Below, one piece after another: positions 42,137-51,500 of a stretch of 64,000 nucleotides of DNA. The position numbers and the translations under genes are program-made. The stretch spans positions 124,001 to 188,000 of the forward strand of contig CALODT010000005.1 of assembly GCA_942492205.1 (NCBI GenBank), given 5' to 3'. Position 1 is the first letter of the stretch. Each line of letters opens with the position of its first letter. The stretch comes from UBA1847 sp942492205. Lineage in GTDB: Bacteria > Pseudomonadota > Gammaproteobacteria > Steroidobacterales > Woeseiaceae. Below the pieces are notes generated by a model that saw only the letters and a program-made list of their open reading frames with translations, was not told the DNA's origin and did not search any database.

Positions 42137-42776
42137 CGAGGCTCAGCGTTCCCACTTCAAGCCGGATACGGTTACGCGGATACTCGAGCACATCGAGTTC
42201 CAGCACCTGCCAGTACAGGCGCCACGGCAGCGCTTCAATCGCGTCGAGGTATTCGACGCAGGCGGCGTAGCTGCCTTCGATCTCGATCTCCAGGCCGTGC
42301 CTGTAGAAAGTGACCGCGTCCGGGTCCTCGTCCGACGACAGTGATTCGGGTGTCGTATTACGGATGCGCACCAGGGTCAGCCGCGACTGCTCCGTGAGCA
42401 CGCCTTCCAGTACCTGGGCCATCTCGGCCGGGTCGATCAACTCGGCTGCGTGGTTGCCCAGTGTCGCGTTGATTTCGTCAATTCGCTGCTGTAGCGAGGC
42501 GATGCGTGTGCGTTGTTCGTCACCGCCACCGGCCAGCTGCAGGATCTGTTCCTCCAGGTTCTGGTTCGCCGCGACGATACGTTGCTCGAGAGCGTTCAGT
42601 TCGGCACGCGTTTGCGCTGCACGCTGTTGCAGCGGCTGCATCAACAGCGCGTGCCAGGCGGCACCGATCAATACCAGTGCCGTGACCAGTACCAGCAGGC
42701 GTTCGCGAACGGAAAGCGCGTCGATCTTCTGCAGGTACGGCGCCATGGAGGCGCGAATGTCGGCGATTGTCTTCAT
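42114..42776 (-). CDS. mshJ: MSHA biogenesis protein MshJ (PilO/GspM-like)
   Basis: A 220-aa bitopic protein with a single membrane helix (VRERLLVLVTALVLIGAAWHALL), a coiled-coil stalk of about 80 residues (QRAAQTRAELNALEQRIVAA and further), and a ferredoxin-like periplasmic end (FYRHGLEIEIEGSYAACVEYLDAIEAL). This matches MshJ, counterpart of PilO/GspM in the alignment complex. It overlaps the PilN-like gene by 4 nt. Confidence 0.85.
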   Translation of the reverse strand: MKTIADIRASMAPYLQKIDALSVRERLLVLVTALVLIGAAWHALLMQPLQQRAAQTRAELNALEQRIVAANQNLEEQILQLAGGGDEQRTRIASLQQRIDEINATLGNHAAELIDPAEMAQVLEGVLTEQSRLTLVRIRNTTPESLSSDEDPDAVTFYRHGLEIEIEGSYAACVEYLDAIEALPWRLYWQVLELDVLEYPRNRIRLEVGTLSLDEEWIGA

Positions 42777-43399
42777 TGCCTTTGCCTTGCGTCCGCTGTC
42801 AGCAGGACGTCGCTGTCCATAGAGAAAGAAAGCGCGGTCTCGCCGACATCGACCGGTTTGTCGATCTGGAATTGGTGAAAACGCTGCTCTGCGAACGGCG
42901 CCTCGGAGGCGAGCCCCTGCACGTACAGCGGTATCAGTTCGGCACGAATCGCACGACCCTCAAGGCGTGTTTTGTCGCCCATGGCGGACAGCGCGATGTG
43001 TGTCAGCCACAGGCCGTCGATGTCCTGTCGCGACAGCGCGCGAAGATGCCGTGAAAAACCACTGGTATCGCCAAGGCTTGAACCCTGGATGAGGTTCAGC
43101 ACGGCCTGGCGTTCTGCCAGCATGCGCAGGCTTTCATCCAGCTGCTCCGACCAGTTCTTCTCGCCGGTGATCGCGTTAATCAACGGCCCGATGGTCTGCA
43201 GACGATCGAGGACGATGGATTCCTGCTGCGCGACAATGGTCAGCTCGTGCTCGACACTGTTGATGCGTTGCTGCGCGAAGACGTATAGCAGCGCCATGCC
43301 GACCAGCACGGCGGCCACCGCCTGCAGCATGAACCAGGCAGGGAACATACGAGTCTGTGGGCGAAACTGCGGCTGATAGAGATTGATCTGCTGATTCAT
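42773..43399 (-). CDS. PilN-domain protein of the MSHA alignment complex (MshI2-like)
   Basis: A 208-aa bitopic protein: a short cytoplasmic segment starting MNQQINLYQPQFRPQ, which matches the PilN motif that binds PilM/MshI, one helix (MLQAVAAVLVGMALLYVFA), a coiled coil and a periplasmic domain. In Shewanella this slot is called mshI2; the sequence supports a PilN role. It overlaps mshI and mshJ by 4 nt each. Confidence 0.82.
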   Translation of the reverse strand: MNQQINLYQPQFRPQTRMFPAWFMLQAVAAVLVGMALLYVFAQQRINSVEHELTIVAQQESIVLDRLQTIGPLINAITGEKNWSEQLDESLRMLAERQAVLNLIQGSSLGDTSGFSRHLRALSRQDIDGLWLTHIALSAMGDKTRLEGRAIRAELIPLYVQGLASEAPFAEQRFHQFQIDKPVDVGETALSFSMDSDVLLTADARQRQ

Positions 43400-44349
43400 G
43401 ACGCGCCCTTGCCCTGCAATGCGGCGTCGCTGCGTAGCGCGGCACCGACGGCAAGCAAACAGCTACCCTGGACCTCGGTGGACACCTCGTTCTCGAGGCT
43501 GAAGAGATCCTCGAAATCGACCGTATGCACGCTGATGCCGAGGTTCTGGGCCAGTCCCGCGGGCAGCGCGTCAAGACTGGCACCCGGCCCCACCGCAATC
43601 TGCGTGATCGGGCGGCAATCGTAGTGGCTCTCGTAGTAGTCGAGGGAGCGCTGCACTTCCAGCGCAAGGCCGCTGATGAGTTCCTGAAGCATGAAGTCGT
43701 CGTCCGCTGCAGCGGCGATCGCTCGGCGGCCCTTGTCCAGGTGACGAGTCAGGTGCAGGACACCCTGGCGCGTGATTGTCAGGTAACCACGATCCTCGGT
43801 GAAATGCAGAAACGCCACGCCATCCGTGTCCTGCGGTAACAGGACAGCGATGTTACGAACACAAAGCTCCGGTATGTCGATGACATCCATCTTAAGGCTG
43901 GCGCGCTCCATGGACTCGGCCTGTTGCACAACGGTGTCGCGGTGCGTGACCACGGCGTAACCGGTGTGCGGCGCCCCCGGATTCGAGTGTGGCGGCATTT
44001 CGATCAGCTCAACGACCGCGTCTTCCAGCGGAACGTCGATCAGGTCCTTGATTCGCCAGCGAACGGCAGCCGACAACTCTTCTGCGGGCACGTTGGGCAT
44101 TTCCAGCGATTGCAACTGGTAAGCGTCATGCGTCAGCACGCTGGATGTCGCTGTGCGCTGCAAACCCATCTCGTCGGCGTGGCGTCCCGCGTTACGCCGC
44201 CAGTCATCTTCGGAGTCGAGCAAGCGGAGTGCCAGGCTTGGAGGGCTGTCGGGCTGTCGCCGGACGCGCGCAATGCTCACTTTTGCGCCATCGAGCGCAA
44301 CTCCCGCACGTGAATTCTTGGCCAAAGACCCTTTGAAGTGTCGCAACAT
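43396..44349 (-). CDS. mshI: MSHA biogenesis protein MshI (PilM-like)
   Basis: A 317-aa cytoplasmic actin-like protein of the PilM/MshI type: AGVALDGAKVSIARVRR as first strand pair, AVRWRIKDLIDVPLEDAVVE as the PilM-type helix, VIDIPELCVRNIAVLL and a C-terminal GPGASLDALPAGLAQNLGI. It anchors the PilN-like and MshJ proteins on the cytoplasmic face. It is the first MSHA gene, so the operon promoter should lie in the 154-nt divergent gap before the sodium transporter. No mshH/csrD homologue is present in this window. Confidence 0.85.
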   Translation of the reverse strand: MLRHFKGSLAKNSRAGVALDGAKVSIARVRRQPDSPPSLALRLLDSEDDWRRNAGRHADEMGLQRTATSSVLTHDAYQLQSLEMPNVPAEELSAAVRWRIKDLIDVPLEDAVVELIEMPPHSNPGAPHTGYAVVTHRDTVVQQAESMERASLKMDVIDIPELCVRNIAVLLPQDTDGVAFLHFTEDRGYLTITRQGVLHLTRHLDKGRRAIAAAADDDFMLQELISGLALEVQRSLDYYESHYDCRPITQIAVGPGASLDALPAGLAQNLGISVHTVDFEDLFSLENEVSTEVQGSCLLAVGAALRSDAALQGKGAS

Positions 44350-44503
44350 AGCCCGGCACCTGACGCCGTTTTACAAAACCAGAGTTACTTGTATCGGTCG
44401 CCAGGCGCCGATCTTTAGCGACACAATCCAGAAAAAGCTATAGTTCATGGGCCTTTGCGGGGATTGTGGCCCTGAATATCGGGGCCTCAGGAGAATTCGA
44501 AGA

Positions 44504-45877
44504 ATGGCTTTAGCGACGTCGAGCGGCACCGGCACTACCTGGTCTTCCGGGTTCACCTTTATCCTCGCCGCTGTAGGCGCGGCCGTCGGGCTGGGAAATA
44601 TCTGGAAATTTCCCTATGTCGTGGGCGTCAGCGGTGGCGGCGCCTTCGTTATCGTCTACATCGCCTGCGTCGTGTTTGTCGCGGTTCCCATCCTGATCGC
44701 GGAGCTCTGGATCGGCCGACGCGGGGGTGACAGCCCGCCGGTCGCCATGCGCACCGTCGCGGAAAAAGCGGGCCGATCTCGTGCGTGGTTCCTCGTAGGC
44801 TGGATGGGCATGCTCGTTGGCTACCTGATTGCGACGTACTACAGCGTGATTGCCGGCTGGACCCTCGCCTACATCGTCAAGGCCGGCAACGGCTTTGACG
44901 GCGCAAGCCCGCAGGACGTGGCAAAGCAGTTCGACGACCTGCTGGCGGACCCGCTCGCTATGACGTTGTGGCACACGGTGTTCATCACGATAGCCCTGTT
45001 TATCGTCGGCCGGGGACTCCGCAATGGCATCGAGAAAGCGGTGAAGATCCTCATGCCGGCACTGTTCGTGATGTTGCTTGTGATGATTGGCTACGCCGCG
45101 GTGGAAGGCGATTTTTCGGCGGCTACGAGTTTTCTGTTCAGCACCGACTTCAGCAAGATTGACGGCACCATCGTGCTCAGCGCCGTGGGGCAGGCATTTT
45201 TCTCGATCAGCGTTGCCATGGGTTTGATCATGACCTATGGCTCGTACGTGCCGAAGGACGTGTCACTGACCAAGTCGGCGCTGATCATCGCGGGCGCCGA
45301 CACGCTGGTTGCACTGCTTGCCGGATTGATGATCTTTCCGCTGGTATTCGCCAACAATCTCGACCCCGGCTCGGGGCCGGGCCTGATTTTCCGTACCTTG
45401 CCGACGGCCTTTGCAGGCATGAGCGGTGGCGCGGTGTTCGGTGCCTTGTTCTTTGTGCTGCTGGCTTTCGCTGCAGTGACGTCGATTATCGCGATTATCG
45501 AGCCGATCGTTGCCTACGCGGAGGGTAAATGGGGCATGCGCCGGCGCAATGGTTGCATCGTGTTCGGTTTTCTTGCCTGGGCCATCGGTCTTGCGAGCGT
45601 GTTCTCGTTCAATATCTGGTCCGGCGTCACGCCGCTGGGCGCGCTGGGACCGTTCAAAGACATGAATGTGTTCGCGCTGATCGACTACTTCACGGCAAAC
45701 CTCATGATGCCGCTGGGCGGAATTCTGATGGCCGTGTTCGTTGGCTGGATGGTGAAGCCCAAAGTGCTGGCCGAAGATCTGTCGTTCGGTAGTCCCCTGT
45801 TATTCACGGTCTGGCTGTGGATGATTCGCGTGGTTGCGCCGGTGGCGATCCTGGGCGTCCTCTACAGCAGCCTGTAA
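44504..45877 (+). CDS. Sodium-dependent neurotransmitter-symporter-family (NSS) transporter
   Basis: A 457-aa inner-membrane Na+-coupled symporter of the NSS (SNF, LeuT-like) family, probably for an amino acid. The hallmark first helix is FILAAVGAAVGLGNIWKFPYVVGVSGGGAFV, with the Gly and Trp of the unwound substrate site; VGQAFFSISVAMGLIMTYGSYV is helix 6. Eleven or twelve spans. I choose ATG 44504 because AGGAGAA lies at 44489-44495; the in-frame 44447 start adds a Cys-rich segment with no ribosome-binding site. Convergent with the MFS gene. Confidence 0.9.
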   Translation: MALATSSGTGTTWSSGFTFILAAVGAAVGLGNIWKFPYVVGVSGGGAFVIVYIACVVFVAVPILIAELWIGRRGGDSPPVAMRTVAEKAGRSRAWFLVGWMGMLVGYLIATYYSVIAGWTLAYIVKAGNGFDGASPQDVAKQFDDLLADPLAMTLWHTVFITIALFIVGRGLRNGIEKAVKILMPALFVMLLVMIGYAAVEGDFSAATSFLFSTDFSKIDGTIVLSAVGQAFFSISVAMGLIMTYGSYVPKDVSLTKSALIIAGADTLVALLAGLMIFPLVFANNLDPGSGPGLIFRTLPTAFAGMSGGAVFGALFFVLLAFAAVTSIIAIIEPIVAYAEGKWGMRRRNGCIVFGFLAWAIGLASVFSFNIWSGVTPLGALGPFKDMNVFALIDYFTANLMMPLGGILMAVFVGWMVKPKVLAEDLSFGSPLLFTVWLWMIRVVAPVAILGVLYSSL

Positions 45878-45885
45878 CGCGCGCG

Positions 45886-47139
45886 CTAGCGCTCCGCAGG
45901 AGCATGCTCCTGCGGCTGGATATCCTCCTCGAACAACTGCGAGGCTGTCTGCGCTGCGGACAGGGCGTCTCCAAAAGCGATCTGCTGGGTTGCCTCATTG
46001 TGGCGCAGCAGGAATCGAACAGAGACATAAGCGATCAACGTCAGGTGCACTATCGCTGTGAACAGAAACAGCGCACCGGGGGAGTGCAGGGTCATCAGTG
46101 CCGAAGCCACAAACGGCCCGATAATCGCTCCCACTCCATACATGAGTAACAAGCCGCCGGATACGGTGACGTATTCACCAGGCTCGGCAAAATCATTGGT
46201 GTAGGCAACGGCGATTGTATAGAGGGGAAAAGCCAGCCCACCCCAGAGCGCGCCCAGCAATATCGTCGGCATAAAGCCAAGTCCCGGCGACAGCAGGAAC
46301 AGGGCCATGCCAGCGCCGCCGCCGATCGCCGATACGGCTATCAATACGCTGCGCCGGCTTACCCTGTCGGACAGCAGGCCCAGCGGCCATTGCCCGACTG
46401 CGCCGCCTACAACGGCGGCGGTCATGAACCAGGCGGCGAGCGAAATGTCGTCGCCTACGCGGGCCGCAAACACGGCCGCAAGCCCCCAGAACGAGCCGTT
46501 GGCAAGACCGGAAACGAAGCAGCCGAATGCGCCCGATGGCGAAATCTCGAAGAGGCGTTTCAGATCGACGGCAACGGCATGCGGATGATCGGGGGTCGGC
46601 GAAGTGGACAGAGCGATCGGGACCGCGCTGATCGACACCAGGATCGACGCAATAATGAAGAGCTGCAGTCCGGACGGCTCATAGAGCAGGGTCATCATCT
46701 GGCCCAGGGCAAGAACTGTCAGCGTGATCATTGCGTAGCTTGAAAAAACGATGCCGCGATTCTCATTGCTGGAACGCTCGTTTAGCCAGCTCTCGATAAC
46801 GACGTATAGCACCGCGAAACAAAAGCCGGTCAGCATGCGCAGTGAACCCCAGACAACAGGCTCAACGATGAGGCCGTGCAGGAGCGGCGCCGCGCTGGCA
46901 AGGGCGCTCATGGCGAGGAATACGCGTACATGACCGACGCGACGCATCAGTTCGCCGCCTGTCAGGCAGCCAATGGTAAAGCCGAAGAAATAGGCGGCGC
47001 CCATCGCGCCGATGGACAGTGTGGAAAAGTCTTCAAGCGCAGCCCGAACCGGCAGCAGCGTGCCCTGCAGGCCTTGCCCGGTTAGCAGTATAGAAACGCT
47101 GATGAGCAACGCCAGGACGGGTGCAATTGCTTTGATCAT
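45886..47139 (-). CDS. MFS transporter (YcaD-like)
   Basis: A 417-aa major-facilitator protein with 12 predicted helices. The loop after helix 2 reads CLTGGELMRRVGHVRVFL, the GxLxDRxG-type motif, and YVVIESWLNERSSNENRGIVFSSY is characteristic of the YcaD/UMF2 subgroup of putative transporters. The second half has LLSDRVSRRSVL. Substrate unknown. The gene ends in an exact palindrome next to the convergent sodium symporter gene. Confidence 0.85.
   Translation of the reverse strand: MIKAIAPVLALLISVSILLTGQGLQGTLLPVRAALEDFSTLSIGAMGAAYFFGFTIGCLTGGELMRRVGHVRVFLAMSALASAAPLLHGLIVEPVVWGSLRMLTGFCFAVLYVVIESWLNERSSNENRGIVFSSYAMITLTVLALGQMMTLLYEPSGLQLFIIASILVSISAVPIALSTSPTPDHPHAVAVDLKRLFEISPSGAFGCFVSGLANGSFWGLAAVFAARVGDDISLAAWFMTAAVVGGAVGQWPLGLLSDRVSRRSVLIAVSAIGGGAGMALFLLSPGLGFMPTILLGALWGGLAFPLYTIAVAYTNDFAEPGEYVTVSGGLLLMYGVGAIIGPFVASALMTLHSPGALFLFTAIVHLTLIAYVSVRFLLRHNEATQQIAFGDALSAAQTASQLFEEDIQPQEHAPAER
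45894..45915. repeat. Perfect 22-bp palindrome at the end of the MFS gene
   Basis: The 11-nt arm CCGCAGGAGCA (45894-45904) is followed directly by its complement TGCTCCTGCGG (45905-45915), with no central spacer. It encodes part of the C-terminal tail of the MFS protein and lies 17 nt after the NSS stop. It may act as a terminator stem for the convergent transcripts or as a protein-binding site; there is no U-run. Confidence 0.5.
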
Positions 47140-47183
47140 TTCGCCTGTGCCCGTTCACCGGGCTCTGATAACCGCGGCTGTAA

Positions 47184-47212
47184 ATCAAACGGGGCGCCAG
47201 ATCGGCGCCCCG
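47184..47212 (-). terminator. Intrinsic terminator after the Asp/His-rich peptide gene
   Basis: CGGGGCGCC (47190-47198) and GGCGCCCCG (47204-47212) form a perfect 9-bp stem around a 5-nt loop. On the minus strand it is followed by TTTGATTTA (47189 downwards), a fair U-tract. It closes the minus-strand unit that begins at 47975. Confidence 0.7.
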
Positions 47213-47240
47213 CTCTCGTGGTAGTGTGAACCAGACCCGT

Positions 47241-47468
47241 TCAGTAAGAGGTTCTTATACCCGGGTCGTCATCGAAGTCAAAACTGTCGAAGTCGTCCAT
47301 GTTATCGAACTCATCCCAATCGTCGTCTTCCCAGGGATCATTGTGGAAGGCTTTATGGCGCTTGTGGCCCGCTGCCTTGTGGTGGTGCTTGCTCTTGTGA
47401 GGGCGACGATTTGCGGCAAACGTGTCAAAGTCGAGTTCGTCCAGGTCTTCGTAATCAAACGGACGCAT
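47241..47468 (-). CDS. 75-aa Asp/His-rich peptide, unknown
   Basis: A small protein with a striking composition: 18 Asp and 7 His in 75 residues. Residues 1-18 are acidic with aromatic residues (FDYEDLDELDFDTF), 21-42 are basic and His-rich (KSKHHHKAAGHKRHKAFH), and 44-68 form an acidic aromatic tail with EDDDWDEFDN, MDDFDSFDF and a closing DDD. No signal peptide. GAGGAG precedes the ATG at good spacing. It lies 12 nt after the luciferase-domain-like gene and ends in a terminator, so it is a real co-transcribed gene. The His/Asp clusters suggest metal or nucleic-acid/chaperone interaction, but that is inference. Confidence 0.7.
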   Translation of the reverse strand: MRPFDYEDLDELDFDTFAANRRPHKSKHHHKAAGHKRHKAFHNDPWEDDDWDEFDNMDDFDSFDFDDDPGIRTSY

Positions 47469-47480
47469 TGTGAAGCTCCT

Positions 47481-47975
47481 CTATTGTAGGGTCGTGCGTG
47501 AATATTTCGGCATCTCCCGGTTCGGTGCGTTGCAACGCCCGAGCGCATTTGCCGAGGGGTCGGTAAGTGATTCGTAGGCCTGCTGCAGGATGCTCCAGCA
47601 GGTTTCGAGTTCGGTATCGTCGCGCGGCAGGAAAAGCAGCGCGCGATTACTTAAAAGCTTGCCCCAGCCGCGCATGACTACCTGGTGCCTGGCCCAGTTA
47701 TCCAGCCCGTGCACGGCGATACCGTCGCTATTCATGCGGCAAAAGAGGACCGTCCTCGGATTACCGATCGTTCGTCGAGACGGCTGCTCTTGCAGGTACG
47801 CGGTTACCTGCCGTGGTAGGGTGTCGCCGCCGGATTCGACGACCTCGACGCCGGCGAGCCGGCCGATACGGGCGACGAGCGCAAGGTCGACGGACAGCTC
47901 CCGGGGCGCCATTCTGTTGGCGCGAATCCTCGCGGGCAGCTGGAAGCGTTGAAGCTGGTGCGCGGCTGTTGCCAT
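47481..47975 (-). CDS. Luciferase-domain-like (DUF5519-like) protein, tentative
   Basis: A 164-aa protein. The pattern VARIGRLAGVEVVESGGD, then TVLFCRMNSDGIAVHGLD, then HQVVMRGWGKLLSNRALLFL and LETCWSILQQAYESLTD resembles the small family called luciferase-domain or DUF5519 proteins (HG, a basic stretch, GW, then a C-terminal helix). That match is from memory of the pattern. No catalytic residues can be assigned. The start at 47975 has a poor ribosome-binding site. A strong minus-strand promoter about 35 nt upstream is covered by the MarR-type inverted repeat. Confidence 0.55.
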   Translation of the reverse strand: MATAAHQLQRFQLPARIRANRMAPRELSVDLALVARIGRLAGVEVVESGGDTLPRQVTAYLQEQPSRRTIGNPRTVLFCRMNSDGIAVHGLDNWARHQVVMRGWGKLLSNRALLFLPRDDTELETCWSILQQAYESLTDPSANALGRCNAPNREMPKYSRTTLQ

Positions 47976-48003
47976 GTGTTCTATCGCTAGTGGAAACTGT
48001 ACC

Positions 48004-48059
48004 TTGACCGAAGTATCTTATATTTTATTTCGATGTCAAGTAATTTGATATCAAAATAA
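48004..48059. promoter_or_regulatory. MarR-type operator overlapping divergent promoters
   Basis: The arms TTATTTCGATGTCAAG (48025-48040) and TTTGATATCAAAATAA (48044-48059) are inverted copies matching at 13 of 16 positions, separated by 3 nt; the right arm also holds the palindrome TTGATATCAA. On the minus strand TTGACA (48039-48034), a 16-bp spacer and GATACT (48017-48012) form a strong promoter for the gene at 47975. On the plus strand TTGACC (48004-48009) and TATTTC (48026-48031) are a weaker promoter for marR. The operator covers the minus -35, so repression of both directions is likely. Confidence 0.7.
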
Positions 48060-48074
48060 ATAACTGATTGGACG

Positions 48075-48569
48075 ATGACGAAAGACGCCGTAGATGACAT
48101 TCTGGAGCAGTGGTCCGAGGAGCGCCCGGAGCTGGACACCGCGAGCCTCGGGATCGTTCTTCGAGTGACGTCGCTGTCCCGCACATTCACCCGTCACGCG
48201 GGCGAAGCTTTAGAACCACTGGATCTCGAGCTGTTCGAGTACGACGTGCTTTCGGCACTGCGGCGCCAGGGCAAGCCGTATTCGTTGACGGCATCCCGGC
48301 TCGCCAAAGCGACGGGCCTGAGCAGCGGAGCAATGACCAACCGCATCGACAGGCTCGAAGAGCGCGCCCTGGTTCGCCGACGGCCCGATCCTGACGATCG
48401 GCGGGGTGTCATCGTGGCGCTGACCCGGTCTGGCCGGACAACCATCGAGCAGGCCGTGCAGCTACGGCTGGATGCCGCAGACGATAGCCTGTCCACGTTG
48501 AGCGCTACCGAAAAACGACGCCTTGCCGGGCTACTGCGGAAAGTCAGACTGGCGGACGACAGCGGCTAG
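48075..48569 (+). CDS. MarR-family transcriptional regulator
   Basis: A 164-aa dimeric winged-helix repressor: a helical dimerisation N-terminus, a recognition region (TASRLAKATGLSSGAMTNRI followed by DRLEERALVRRRPDPDDRRG), the latter being the MarR wing with the DRR motif, then a C-terminal helix. It lies divergently from the luciferase-domain-like/Asp-His peptide unit with an inverted repeat between, so it very likely controls that unit and itself. The ligand is unknown. Confidence 0.92.
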   Translation: MTKDAVDDILEQWSEERPELDTASLGIVLRVTSLSRTFTRHAGEALEPLDLELFEYDVLSALRRQGKPYSLTASRLAKATGLSSGAMTNRIDRLEERALVRRRPDPDDRRGVIVALTRSGRTTIEQAVQLRLDAADDSLSTLSATEKRRLAGLLRKVRLADDSG

Positions 48570-48575
48570 GTGGCG

Positions 48576-48596
48576 CCCTGCCGTTAGGGCTTCTTG
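48576..48596 (+). terminator. Weak terminator after marR
   Basis: GCCCT (48576-48580) and AGGGC (48587-48591) pair around a 6-nt loop and are followed by TTCTT. It sits between the convergent marR and tamB ends. The stem is short. Confidence 0.35.
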
Positions 48597-51500
48597 ACGC
48601 TGTATACAACGTCCACGTTGCGCACCGAACCAGAGCGCGATTCCACCATCAGCCTTCGGGTCAGCTGGTAGCGCAACAGCAGCGTGCCCAGGTTGTCGAC
48701 GACCCCGTAAGCGTATTCGATGAACAGTCGCTCGCCCAGGCGCTTGCCGGCAACCAGCTGCCGATTTTCTCCGGCGCCCTGGATGCCAAAGGTCTCAAGG
48801 CCGAGCTGGTTGCGAATCCTCGAGGCAACGCTGCCCGCCGTCGTCAGACCGAGTGCGAAAGCGGCCTGGTTCAGCATATCGCCCTGCTCGGAGCTGGCGC
48901 TGGCGAGCGGCCTGCCTGTCAGCAGGTAGGACAGCGCCTCGGCGTCGCCCAGCGGCGGTTCGCTGTAGACCTGGGATTTTAGCTGCGCCGGCGTGCCGGT
49001 CAGGTGAATGCCGGCTACGGTATTGTCACTGGCCGTTCGCGTGGCACGAACGTTGAGCGTCGGATTACTCAGCGGCCCATTAAATATCAGTTCGCCGCTC
49101 TCGATCTCGAGATTCTGGCCATAGGCCTGGTAGCGTCCTTCGCTGAGAACGACACGCCCTTGCCCCTGGTAGGGCGACCTGCTGCTTCCGGTGATGCGAA
49201 CTGAGCCTCCCAGTTTCGTGGAAAGGCCGAATCCAGAGAATGACACATCGTCTCCGAGGGCCGTCCTGACATCGACATACAGCATTCGACGAGGCTGTAC
49301 GGCAGCCGCTTCACCGCGGTGGACAACCGCGTCCGGCGACGGCTTTTCGGTCGTCTCCGGGAGATTTTTCACGGTGATGCTTGCTTCAGGAATGACGAGT
49401 TCCCCGCTGACCCGCGTCTGGCGTTCGTCGAAGACTACCGTGATGTTCGGAGACGCGGCCGCCTGCAGGTCCGGCAGGCGCATGAGCTGGAAATCTTCGC
49501 CTTTCAGGCGCACTTCGCTGCGAATGCCGGTCTCTGCGCCAATCGACGTCGCGCCGTCAATCTGCAAATAGCCTTCGCCCGATCTCGCGCTACCTTGCAA
49601 AGACAGTTCACCGGCCTTGCTTTGTCGAACGAGGAGTCCGATGTCTGTCACAGAAATACCGGCCCGGCGGACATCAACGGAGCCGTCTCGCAAGCCCACT
49701 TCGCCGCTGACTTCGGGAGCCGCGAGACTGCCCGCCGCGTCGATCCGACCGTAAATAGCGCCCTTCGCATTGGCAATATCCGGATAGAAGAAGCTCACCA
49801 GGCTGAGGTCATTCAGCGCCAGGCTGCCCTGTCCTGACAGAGGAGACCGGAAGTCGAGGATATCCTGGACCTCCATGTTGCCCGACACATGGTCGGCGGA
49901 CTCTGCCAGCCGAAGCTCAAAGTTGCCAACGAGCCTGTTGTCGATCACTTCCGCACTGACGGAGGCTTCTTCAAAGTCTGCCGACACGTCATCGCCTTCG
50001 TAACTCGCAAGCAGTCCAAGGCCTTCGACGCGCAGGTCGGTAGTCGCATTCAAACGGCCGTCCGCAAAATTGCCGCGAGCTTGCAGGCTGATCTCGCCGA
50101 GAATGCTTGCGCCCTCGGGCAGGTATCGCGGTAAGGATGCAACTGGCAGTGCACTGATGGTGGTTTCGAAGCTCACCGGACCCGCGAAATCGTAGTTCAG
50201 TGCGACGCATGCGAGGCCTTCGATCTCTGTCGTGCCAAAGCAGGCGGTTTCGAGTTCCAGCTGTGTTCGAGAAACGGTGAGCGGCGTCTGCTGCTGCAGA
50301 CTCCATTCGCCAAGCCAATCGCGACGCAGATTGAGGCTGTTCAGCGTGCCGCGCCAACGATTGTCGGCAAAACGACCGCCGAGACCTGCCGCCAGGCTGC
50401 CGTGTTGAATCGAATCGACCTCGATCGATACGCTGCCGTTACCGGACGACGGCAGCTGGAAAGTCGCGTTCAGACTGTCAATCGTGTTGCCCGCCCAGCT
50501 GAGTCCGTCTGCAGTAACAAAGCCGGACGCCTCGACGCTTTTCAGGTCCGACTCAATACTCAGGTCGCTGTTCAGCGCCCCACCAACGCCGAGGTCCAGC
50601 TGGCCAAGGTCTGCGAACCGGGCTTTTGCATCCAGCGTCAAACCGCGGCCGTAAACGCCGCCAACACTCAGACGGTTATCGCCAACAGAAGCGATCACGT
50701 TGTCGAATCGCAGCGCGTCGTCGGCATACAAGAACGCGCCACTGCCGCTGACGGCATAGTTGTTGAGCACGCCGGACAAGCGCTCCACCTGCAGATCGAG
50801 TGTTGGCTTGCCGTTGATGAGCTGACCCGACGTGGCGCCTGTCAGCTCAAGAGCGCCCTGCAGACGCGCGTCAGCCAGCGCCGGATTCAGTTCGGAGAGC
50901 GAAATGTCGAAGGACCAGCTGGGCTCCGCGGACAGCAGGACAGCGCCGCTCGCGCGCAGCGTACCCCAGTCGTTCGCGGCCAACAGGGCCGCAACGTCGA
51001 CACGGTCACCCGTGTAAGTGCCCTGCGTTTGCAGGGTCGTGGCGGGCACCTCATCGGACGACAGCGTGGTAAGGCCATCAAAGTCGAGGCTGTTCAGCCC
51101 GCCTGTGACCGACAGTCGCCCATCGGCAAGCTCGATAGCTGCGGCATCGGCCTGTTGTAGGTGAATCCTCTCCCAGCGATTCACGAGGTCGAGAATGACA
51201 TTGCCATCGCTGATTGCAACAACGCCGTCGGTCGACACGGCGTAGGGTGCGTCCAGCCTGTGCTCTATTTCGTAGCTTGCTGCGTCGCCGCTGACCTGGA
51301 GAGCGCCTGATAATGCGGTTTGCTCCGGCAGCCGAAGTTTCCAGGTAGCGGAGGCGCTCAACGGGAAATTGCCTGCAAGCTCGGCGCTGCCTGAAAGATC
51401 GATATCGGCCTCTGAACTCCTGAGCGCGAAGCGCTGTATCTTCAGCGTCGATCCGGAAAGTCTGCCACCCAGTTGAACGGTATCGATCGCTATTTCTTTG

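Noticed and set aside
44447..44503. Earlier ATG for the NSS transporter
   Set aside because: No ribosome-binding site before 44447; AGGAGAA fits ATG 44504, which begins at a normal NSS N-terminus.
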